From positions 1-11,066 of the forward strand of contig JAGHVA010000162.1 of assembly GCA_018064565.1 (NCBI GenBank): a stretch of 11,066 nucleotides of DNA, read 5' to 3'. Shown in pieces: positions 1 through 8,000 of the stretch. The notes under the pieces were generated by a model. The model saw nothing but the letters and a program-made list of their open reading frames with translations, made no database searches and was not told where the DNA came from. This DNA comes from Candidatus Colimorpha onthohippi. GTDB taxonomy: Bacteria; Bacteroidota; Bacteroidia; Bacteroidales; P3. Position numbers and translations under genes: made by a program. Numbering within the stretch: position 1 is the stretch's first letter; each line of letters starts with the position of its first letter.

Positions 1-885
1 GTCTTCAGCATCGCGATAACTGAAGGTATAGGTACCCGAAGCGTCATAGTTGGTACCATTCCACTGGTAATGGTCGCACTGGTCAACATTGACCGAGGTG
101 TGCGTGCCGTTGTTGATACGGACTTTCAGACTGAGGATACTATCGGTACCGCCGCTCCCCTGCCCAGCGAGTGTGTCGAAATAGTAGAACAGACCCAAGT
201 TATCCGTCGAGATGATACGGCCGCGCCACACCAACGAAGCACCTTGGTTGACACACTTATACTCCGAGTTGCGCTGTGCATTCATCTTGCGAGCATACTC
301 CATCACCGCCGAATCGAGGTAGCACTTATTAACAACATCGTAGCAGTCGGTTGGGTAGTCAACGCCTTTGATTTGGATATTGCCGGCAGTGTTGCCCTTT
401 GTAAGCACCGCATTCAGGTGTTGATGCTCGTTGGCGAAGATAGCATACGGCACCGTAGCAAGCCGTTGTAGCGTATAGACCGCCTGCGGGTTGGTGGCAG
501 CGAAATTGCCTTGGTTGGAGACATCGATAACCACATCCAACATCATCGAGTCGTGGTCTGCCCATGGTATGGCATCAAAGCTGCCGTAAACCACCTCGTC
601 GTAGGTAGCGAAGGGACTGATGATACCCACCTGAAGAGCGAGGTAGCCATTGGCATCGGTCTTGGATGCGCGGTGTTCGATATAGTGAGGGGTATAGATG
701 CCGTCATCTACCGACTTGATAACCACCTTCAGTTTCACGTTGGTGTTACGCACCAGATAGTCGTTGGCATCGCGCACCACCACCTGATAATCGAAGCCCT
801 TGAGGGCAGACTGCGCCGAAAGAGAGCCCGCACCCAAAAGCAAGACAAGCACACTAAAAAAATGGAGTATATATTTACGCATCAT
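1..885 (-). CDS. Secreted repeat surface protein, 3' end beyond window (paralogue of the 961-aa protein)
   Basis: This gene is open from 885 to the left edge (295 codons, no stop), so the C-terminal part is missing. The start is ATG at 885, or the adjacent ATG at 882. Residues 1-25 form a signal peptide ending SLSAQ. Residues about 31-148 are an N-terminal domain with FDYQVVVRDAN, LVRNTNV and a closing VPYA, a pattern common in secreted Bacteroidota proteins. Next comes a linker with IKGVDYPTDCYDVVNKCYLD (C181 and C188), then one degenerate repeat (GGTDSILSLKV) and the start of a CDSFxW-type repeat (QCDHYQWNGTNYDASGTY) at about 270. Domain order and linker match the neighbouring 961-residue protein, so the two look like a tandem gene duplication. 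The protein is probably exported and extracellular. Its function is unknown, and whether it carries a T9SS sorting domain cannot be seen here. Confidence 0.88.
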   Translation of the reverse strand, partial: MMRKYILHFFSVLVLLLGAGSLSAQSALKGFDYQVVVRDANDYLVRNTNVKLKVVIKSVDDGIYTPHYIEHRASKTDANGYLALQVGIISPFATYDEVVYGSFDAIPWADHDSMMLDVVIDVSNQGNFAATNPQAVYTLQRLATVPYAIFANEHQHLNAVLTKGNTAGNIQIKGVDYPTDCYDVVNKCYLDSAVMEYARKMNAQRNSEYKCVNQGASLVWRGRIISTDNLGLFYYFDTLAGQGSGGTDSILSLKVRINNGTHTSVNVDQCDHYQWNGTNYDASGTYTFSYRDAED

Positions 886-1010
886 GCGAATATTTTTGTT
901 TACAACCACAATATTTGAGAACAATCGACATTTGTTAAAACGACTACTCGTACTATCCGACATGCCAAATAATCCTTATTTCTGTTACCAGACAACAAAC
1001 TTCCTTATTC

Positions 1011-1018
1011 CAAAATTA
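1011..1018 (-). promoter_or_regulatory. Possible -7 element upstream of the 1-885 gene
   Basis: On the minus strand this reads TAATTTTG, which fits the Bacteroidota -7 consensus TAnnTTTG. No TTG lies at the usual distance upstream, and the leader would be about 120 bases. The rest of the 199-base gap 886-1084 is AT-rich and shows no clear hairpin terminator for the gene ending at 1085. This is a weak call. Confidence 0.25.
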
Positions 1019-1084
1019 AAATTCTAAATCGCTACCTTTTCATTTTGAATATAAGAAAAAACTATCGCAAGTCATAAGGTACGC

Positions 1085-3970
1085 CTAAAAGGTTATATCA
1101 TAGGTAGCGTACGACTTTGCGTACGAACTTAAAGAGACACTTGTTGCGCCACTTGAACTAACCCAACAATAAACTCTAAATGTAGTACCAGATGGAGGAG
1201 TAGTACTTAAATTTATAGTACACGTAGCAGTTGCAGAATTAGATGTAGCATTATTCGAATAAGCATACAATTGGCTTGTTTGTCCTGTTGCTGGAACAAC
1301 ACATCCTTGATTATTAAGCGGTACCGCAGAAGCACACACCCTCCACTTTCCACCAGGAACTGCAGACACCGTAATTGTTTTACCAGACTTCGTAACCGTG
1401 AAAGCCAAATTAGTTCCTTTAGACCCACTTGACATGCCCACATTATTGTTTGAAAAGGTTTTCGAGACCGAGCACCCGCCAGAAGTTGCCGTTAGCTTAA
1501 CTTCATACCAATAAGTACCAGACGAGCTTTCTGGGAAAACATATGCGACACTGCCACTTGCATCTCCTACCAAATAGCTTGGCGTTGACTCAAAAGTACC
1601 ATTAGCACTTGATACTCTCCTCCAGGACCATTCCAAGGTAGCATCAGAAGGCGAAACAGAATACGATGCTTTCAAAGCAAATGGGTAATACCTAATAACT
1701 GTACCAACTTTTTCCCAATTCAATTTACTTATCGTTACATTGCAGGCATCTTTTACCGTAACATCGATACTCTTATCTTGGTAGGTCTCGCAGCCTGCTG
1801 CGGTAGATGCCGTTACGCGGAGGTAATAGGTGGTGGTGCCTGTGGTGGAGGTGCCAGGACTATAAGTGCTGCTTGTACTTGCTACCGAACTAAAGTTGCT
1901 GCTTGTGGACCACTTATAGCTGAGGCTTCCGTTGTAGCTGCTCACGTTGGCGGCAAGCGTCAACTCGGCGTTCTTATCCACCTCGATCGACGTCATGGCT
2001 GTGTTGTTGGCTTTGATATTGCCGAGCGTTACCGAAGGATTCTCGACCGTAAGCACCAAGGTGTCGGCACACCCTGCGCCATAGTTGTAATAGTAAGTAC
2101 CTGTGGTGCTGTAGCTGCCACTATTCCAAGCGTATGGTACATTGGTAGCGCAGATGTTCTGCACCGTCTTGCTGCCACAAGGCACCGCTATGGTCAGCGT
2201 GTAGCGCGTGCTGTCGTCGCACTGCGTGGTAACGTTCTGCCCTGTAAGACAGGTAAACTCATACACGCCCACCGCTGTGCCAGCTGCGAAGGTCTTGCAT
2301 TGGACCGTTTGAGGCAATGTCGAGCTCTGGACTACGCCTAAGCTCTGCGGGGTGCCGTTGTCGTAATAGGAGGGGTCGGCTTTGAGCAGGTGCAACGTCG
2401 AGGTGGCTGCACAACCGTTGGCATCATAGTAATTGGGGTGCGTATAGTCGGATCCGCCATCGCTGTACGAATATGGGATATTGTTGCCATGCGTTCCCGA
2501 CCAGGTAAACGTGGTATGCGACCCGCTGCCCGAGCAGACATACACCGTGGTGTCGTAGTTTTGCGGGGTAATCAACGTGAGGTATAGCACCGAGTCGCGA
2601 GCGCAACCATGTACGTCGGTAAACGGATGGGTCTGGCTGCCATCGGTCGTTGCCGAGGTGTAGCCCTTGCCGTACCATGTCAGGGTAGCCCCGCTACACA
2701 CTTGCTGCATATCGACCACAGGCTCGGTGGTATGGATGGTGAGGCTGAGCGTAACCATACTGTCGCAGCCATGAGCACCAGCGCCAGCAAGCAGCTTGGT
2801 AGGTGCGGGCGACGGCACTTCGGTATAGGTCTGACCATTGAGCGGCCAGGTGTAGGCACCACACGACGTCTGCACGTCGGTGCCGATGCCATAGCCTGTA
2901 GCCTCGTGGAGGATGGTGAGGTGGAGCGTGACGATACTGTCGCACCCCGACGCGTTATGCCCCACCGTGGCAGGCTGATCGGTAGAGGTAAAGTAGGGGT
3001 TGCCCTGCCAAGTGTAGCTGAAGCAAGCCGTATCGTAGAGATGTCCCATATTGCCCGAGCCGAAATGCAGATGAAGGGTATCCTGCGACGGGCAGTTGTA
3101 TTGGTCTATATAAACTGGTCCGGCATAGATGCCTGCTGTCGTGTAGCTGCTGCCCGTGCCATGACCATAGGTGCAGGGGTATTGCGGACATTGATTCCAC
3201 GTATAGGAACCCGTGCAGGCGGTGTCGTAAATCTGGAGGTGTGTGCCGGGGTGGATGGTAAGACGCAGCACCACCACCGAATCGGTACCATCGTAGGCTG
3301 CGTTTTTGAGAGTCTTGAGATACATGCCCGACTGGCGGAGCACCATCCCGTTGAAGTGGACCGAGTCGCAAGCCACACGGTTAGAGTCGTAGCGGTGGTT
3401 GTCGAGCAGATCTACCAGCGTAGTCATAATGCTGTCGAAATAGCATTTAGTAACGGCATCGTAACACTCAGTTGGGGGAGCTACCTCTTTGATTTGATGC
3501 ATTCCAGCATGGTTGTCGATAGTAAGCACATCTACCAAAGTCTGATTCTCGTTGCAATACAAAGCGTACGGCACTGCGAGCAGCTGGTGGGTGAGAGTGA
3601 GCGTATAGTTGGTGCCGCCCAGCGGGTCTGCCTCAATCCTGAGATAGATATCCGCCGTTGACCACTGCACCGAAGCCAAAGCACCGCTTACCACAGCACC
3701 ATCGCCTATCACAACCGTATAGAGACCGTTGTCGTTGGTAGTAGCCGACTGAGTTTCTTGATATTTTAGCACACCCGGTTGCATCACATCAGTCGGATTG
3801 CCCTCGTACAGCGAGACTCGGACACCTACCGAACCATTCCGAACTAAATGATTGCTGGCATCACGAACCACAGCCTGATACGAGAACTTGTGCGGCTGCT
3901 GCGCCAAAAGCGGGAATGCGGCAAACGACAAGACCACAAAGATAGCATAAAACAATAAACGCAGTTTCAT
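1085..3970 (-). CDS. Secreted multidomain repeat protein with Ig-like C-terminal modules
   Basis: Start chosen at ATG 3970 (961 residues): the signal peptide MKLRLLFYAIFVVLSFAAFP..LLAQ begins there, and the in-frame ATG at 4009 would only add a charged non-signal leader. Residues 28-140 are the FSYQAVVRDAS ... LLAVPYALY N-terminal domain. Residues about 144-186 form a tail-fibre-like linker with ECYDAVTKCYFDS (C169, C176). Residues about 200-643 hold seven or eight irregular cysteine repeats (GCDSIVTLHLT, GCDSMVTLSLT, NCPSQDTLHL, GCAATSTLHL). Residues about 646-740 look Ig/PKD-like. The last 220 or so residues form at least one more beta-rich module (TYWYEVKLTATSGGC) and end in YATYDITF. No YPNP-type or gliding-type T9SS sorting domain is visible at the C-terminus, so the export route is unclear. 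DNA from 1088 to about 1755 is clearly more AT-rich than the rest. A promoter lies upstream, separating it from the barrel gene. Function is inferred only as surface or adhesive. Confidence 0.9.
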   Translation of the reverse strand: MKLRLLFYAIFVVLSFAAFPLLAQQPHKFSYQAVVRDASNHLVRNGSVGVRVSLYEGNPTDVMQPGVLKYQETQSATTNDNGLYTVVIGDGAVVSGALASVQWSTADIYLRIEADPLGGTNYTLTLTHQLLAVPYALYCNENQTLVDVLTIDNHAGMHQIKEVAPPTECYDAVTKCYFDSIMTTLVDLLDNHRYDSNRVACDSVHFNGMVLRQSGMYLKTLKNAAYDGTDSVVVLRLTIHPGTHLQIYDTACTGSYTWNQCPQYPCTYGHGTGSSYTTAGIYAGPVYIDQYNCPSQDTLHLHFGSGNMGHLYDTACFSYTWQGNPYFTSTDQPATVGHNASGCDSIVTLHLTILHEATGYGIGTDVQTSCGAYTWPLNGQTYTEVPSPAPTKLLAGAGAHGCDSMVTLSLTIHTTEPVVDMQQVCSGATLTWYGKGYTSATTDGSQTHPFTDVHGCARDSVLYLTLITPQNYDTTVYVCSGSGSHTTFTWSGTHGNNIPYSYSDGGSDYTHPNYYDANGCAATSTLHLLKADPSYYDNGTPQSLGVVQSSTLPQTVQCKTFAAGTAVGVYEFTCLTGQNVTTQCDDSTRYTLTIAVPCGSKTVQNICATNVPYAWNSGSYSTTGTYYYNYGAGCADTLVLTVENPSVTLGNIKANNTAMTSIEVDKNAELTLAANVSSYNGSLSYKWSTSSNFSSVASTSSTYSPGTSTTGTTTYYLRVTASTAAGCETYQDKSIDVTVKDACNVTISKLNWEKVGTVIRYYPFALKASYSVSPSDATLEWSWRRVSSANGTFESTPSYLVGDASGSVAYVFPESSSGTYWYEVKLTATSGGCSVSKTFSNNNVGMSSGSKGTNLAFTVTKSGKTITVSAVPGGKWRVCASAVPLNNQGCVVPATGQTSQLYAYSNNATSNSATATCTINLSTTPPSGTTFRVYCWVSSSGATSVSLSSYAKSYATYDITF

Positions 3971-4022
3971 ATTACTATAATATTTTGTTTCAAAGATACA
4001 GATATGCACAATAAATCGGGTG

Positions 4023-4053
4023 CAAATATAATATTTTTTTGAAAAACACGCAA
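4023..4053 (-). promoter_or_regulatory. Bacteroidota-type promoter for the 961-aa protein gene
   Basis: On the minus strand TTG at 4053-4051, within TTTTTG, is followed after 20 bases by TATATTTG at 4030-4023. This matches the -33 TTTG / -7 TAnnTTTG form used by the primary sigma factor of Bacteroidota. The predicted leader to ATG 3970 is roughly 50 bases. A second -7-like TATCTTTG lies at 3998-3991 but has no well-spaced -33 partner. Confidence 0.6.
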
Positions 4054-4091
4054 AAATACAAGCAACAATGAGCGGACATAATCACCATTTA

Positions 4092-4991
4092 TTACCTTAC
4101 CTTGCCTCCAAAACCAAACGAATAGTAGAGGCGAAGACCCATTGAACAATACTTATAGCCATCGGTAGCACTTGATTGCAAAGCGCCATGGAATGTAGGA
4201 TTGCTATGACTGGCATCGTACGACACATATTGGACAGTATTGTCGCTGTCGATACGGTTGAGGGAATAGTCGATATATGCACCAATATAGAGCTCTTGTG
4301 TGAGGCTGACGGGGATACGGTAACCGCCTTCGATAGCAAGCGAGACCAACATCTTGCCACTCGCAGGCTCAACCTTATAACTGCCCGATGTGGCTGCCAC
4401 ACGATAATCGTCGCCCAACGGGATAGGGTCTGGGAAATCGACACCGGTGTTGTAGATATACCCTATGCCGCGAGAGGTAGGTCCAGCAGTGTAGGTAGCA
4501 TCCACGCTCAACGGCAACGACAGCCGGACACCAGCGTTGCACCACACACGTTTGAACACAAACGCCATCTGTATCGGGATATCGACCATCATGGTTTTGT
4601 ATGTCTCCTCTACATTGGAAGTAGTGCTCACGATGTCGGCATTGCCGACAAAGTCAGTCTCCTCGTCGTAGGTGCGGACATCATCTAAATAGACCGACCG
4701 CAAGCTTGGGTTGCTATAGCCCGATGTAGTATAAGAAAAACCTACACCTGCATGCAGACCCACATTGAGCGTAAACATAAAGGTATAACCCACATCGCCC
4801 GCAGCGGCAAAGCCCTTAGTGGTGGGTGCCCCGATGGTGTTGTTTACAGCCAACATACCCAAACCGCCTTGAGCGGCAATGGTTATGTTATGCTCCCGCG
4901 CCAAGGTAAAAGGCTTCACCATGCGCCGCTGCGCCTGCGCTGTGGTCAACAGCAAGGCTAAAAGCAGAAAAAAAGTGATATTCTTTGACAT
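4092..4991 (-). CDS. Predicted outer-membrane beta-barrel protein, paired with the giant adhesin
   Basis: The protein has 299 residues. A signal peptide covers residues 1-21 (MSKNITFF.. ending TAQAQ). The rest has alternating, glycine- and aromatic-rich segments typical of outer-membrane strands: about 34-43 (NITIAAQGGL), 63-88 (AAGDVGYTFMFTLNVGLHAG..), 133-163 (TMMVDIPIQMAFVFK.. and CNAGVRLSLPL), 213-246 (MLVSLAIEGGYRIP.. and LYIGAYIDYSL) and 281-295 (YCSMGLRLYYSFGFG). No C-terminal OmpA peptidoglycan-binding domain is present. ATG 4991 lies 13 bases after the stop of the giant repeat gene, with no room for a promoter, so the two are almost certainly co-transcribed. The size and position recall PorP/SprF proteins, which are encoded next to T9SS adhesins, but I do not see the usual PorP/SprF N-terminal sequence, so the family is unassigned. 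Inferred role: anchoring or assisting surface display of its partner. Confidence 0.85.
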   Translation of the reverse strand: MSKNITFFLLLALLLTTAQAQRRMVKPFTLAREHNITIAAQGGLGMLAVNNTIGAPTTKGFAAAGDVGYTFMFTLNVGLHAGVGFSYTTSGYSNPSLRSVYLDDVRTYDEETDFVGNADIVSTTSNVEETYKTMMVDIPIQMAFVFKRVWCNAGVRLSLPLSVDATYTAGPTSRGIGYIYNTGVDFPDPIPLGDDYRVAATSGSYKVEPASGKMLVSLAIEGGYRIPVSLTQELYIGAYIDYSLNRIDSDNTVQYVSYDASHSNPTFHGALQSSATDGYKYCSMGLRLYYSFGFGGKVR

Positions 4992-5004
4992 TGTAGATTG
5001 AATA

Positions 5005-8000
5005 CTATTTGATGATGACCTTGATGGCCTTCAACTGACTATCGGAGATTTGGTAAACCAGCGTATAGACACCAGCAGGATAGGAAGCCTGCAAGGTATG
5101 TACGATATTCGTTACAGGCATGGTATAGTGCATGCGACCTTGCAGGTCGTAGAGCGTAAGCGTACTGCCTTCCAACAGCTCATCCGCCTTCTGAGCCAAG
5201 ACAACCGTCAGGTTATGATTTTGAGCCACTGGGTTGGGATACAGCTCTAACTGCGGTGATGTCATGTCAACAATAGAGCCCTTGACGGCGCCGAAGGTGA
5301 TGCTGTTTGAACGCACCCAATACTGACGACTCTCGTCGGTAGGCACCTCACAGTAATAGGTTCCATTGAGTGCAGCATAGCCTGCATTGGCAAAATAGTC
5401 GTCGGTGGCACCCGAGATGCGCTTTCCATCACGATACCAACGGTAGGCGAGATAATCGACACGAGGGAGATTGGTACCGTTGGGGAAGTGATTGATCATC
5501 ACCGTCTGGTTGCCGTATGCCTGAATTTCGGGCAGCGGCTTGTTATGGATGATAGACAAATTGAGCACCACCAAGCTGTCGCAACCAACGCTGTTGGTGA
5601 GGGTATCCACGTATTCGCCTGAGTAGAAGTACTGCTTGCTTTTATAATTGTAGTAATCGGCAGCCTGCGCCTCCAAGTGTGCGGTCGAGTTATGATTGAT
5701 TGTCAAGTGCAGGTTAACCAGGCTGTCGCAGCCATGGATGTCGCTGAGCAGGACGCGAGGCTCATCGGTAGAAGTGCGATAGGTAACACCATGCCACTTG
5801 TAGTGTTCACAAGCTGCCACCTCCACGATAGTATCTACTACAGGATAGATCTCAAGACTGAGATAGGTATTGCTATCGCAGCCCTCAGCACTATACGAAT
5901 GGAACACATCCTGAGTGGAGGAGGTATAGAGCGAGTCGTTCCAGAAGTAGCTGCCGCAGGCGCGCACGATGACAGTGGCAGAAGTGCTGTAAGCAAGCGT
6001 GAGGTGGAGTGTAACCGTGCTGTCGCACCCACTGCTATTCAAGCAGGTGTAGGTCGGCGTGTAGGTTGACTTGCTATACCAGTTGCCGTTCCACCACAAG
6101 CTGTCGCAAGTAACCTTATTGTCGATAGCGGTGTTCGTGTAGCCCAAGGTAAGCCGCAAGGTATCTGCGCTTGGGCACCCATTCTCGGCGAGATAAGGAT
6201 GCGTGTAACTGCCCGATGCGAAATAGGTTGGCAACGTATCCTGACGGTTAACCCAGACAAAGCTGTCGCAAGCAAAAGCAGAACGAGCCTCGCTGGTAGC
6301 ATAACGTAACGTCAAATGGAGCGTATCCACACTCGGACAATCGTCCTCGTTGTGATAACCACTCAGATATTGACCGCCTTCTATATACCTCAAACCCGTT
6401 CCATGTGTGTTTAAGGTATCGGCTGTCCACCTGAACGAATCGCACACGTCAACAACGGCAGAACGGTACGTTCCCGATGTTATCGTCAGATAAAGTGTAT
6501 CTACGCTGTAACAACCATCTTCGTTCTGATAGGCGAATGTCTTGGTGGTGTCATGACTATAAGTACCCACATACGAGCCATGACAAATCCATTCAAAACT
6601 GTCGCAAGCCGTTACAATATGTGGCATATTGCTGTTGTAGTTAATACGGAGCATGAGCGTATCTGCCGAGGCACAACCATTGCTGTCGGTATAACGATAA
6701 TAGGTTGTGGTATCCGCAAGGTACTTGACACCATCACGATCCCAAGTGTAGTAATCGCACGATGTTACAGTAATATTGTGCGCACTGTGTGCATGGAGCG
6801 TCAGACGGAGGGTATCTACACCATAGCATCCATTGGACAAGAGATACGAATGGGTATCCTCAATCACACCAAGAGTAGCGTATCTCAACACCACACCGTT
6901 GTTGTCCCATACAAAACTGTCGCATGCCTCCTTGACATATACATTATGCTGCTCATCCTTGACAAAGAGCGTCATAGCTACGACACTGTCGCAGTTGTCG
7001 ATAGTAGAAAGTGTATCGTTCTTACTGCCCGAAGCAGTAAACACGACATCATTCCAAGTATAAGGCAATTCGCTTGCGCATATAGACCGCGATTGCGGGA
7101 TATTGTACGTCTGTTTGACTTTCACAACCATCGTAACAATACTATCACACCCATTCTCTGCCACCAAGTGTGCTGTGTCGCGACCAGCACTGCTGAACTG
7201 CTTGTTGTTCCATGTAAACACCAGCTGGCTAAAACAAATGGAGCTGTCTATCGTAGTTTCTACCTTATGATTGACAACCAGATGGAGGGTAACAATACTA
7301 TCGCATCCAGCAGCGGTCGAGCTGGTATCTTTTGGATTGGCTGAGTTGTAATAAACCACGTCATGCCATAAGAAGCTGTCGCAAGCAATAGCCAACGTAT
7401 CAACATAAATACTGTTGTTGACCGTGAGATGTAAGGTTACGATACTGTCGCATCCATTTGCAGACACCTCCTTCGACGTTGGCAACTGGCTGTTTACGTA
7501 TGTGATACCATGCCATTTGAAGCTATCACACACGTTAGCGATAGTGTCGCCCGTGGCGCTGTGATTGATAGTCAGGTGGAGCGTTACGACACTGTCGGTA
7601 CCGTTGAATGCCATAAAGGTGGAGTCATAATCGCCCGACGACTTATATACAGCGGCAGGGTTGCCGTCCCAAAGGAAGCTGTCGCAGGCCACTTCATAAC
7701 GGTTATAATGTCCGTTGCGGTTCACGCTGAAAGTCAGGGTAACGGTGCTATCGCATTGATTGATTGTCTTACGATAGAAGTGGTGGACGCTATCTTGCGA
7801 TCCTTCCGCAAACGTTGTGTCGCGCCATGTGTAAGGCAGGTCGTTTTCATCCACAACGAGATTTTCCGACTGCGCCACAGAGTTATAAACAGTCAACCTG
7901 AGTGTTACTATGCTATCACAACCATCGGAGGTAACATCGCTGAACGTAGGTGTCTGGCTATGCTTATAGGTAATACCATGCCAAGAGAAACTATCGCAGG

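Noticed and set aside
1107..1126. Paired GCGTACGA sequences four bases apart, able to form a small hairpin
   Set aside because: They are in the coding region, encoding the repeated SYA residues, and no T-run follows, so they do not make a convincing terminator.
2609..3661. Plus-strand open frame of 350 codons, with similar ones at 6553-7344, 8392-9033 and 1778-2341
   Set aside because: They lie opposite the repeat-coding genes, have no signal sequence or recognisable domain, and show the same repeat period. They are mirror images of the CDS/VTL codons, which yield few stops on the other strand.
3971..4009. Longer N-terminus of the 961-residue protein from ATG 4009
   Set aside because: The added residues are not signal-like and the signal peptide starts cleanly at 3970.
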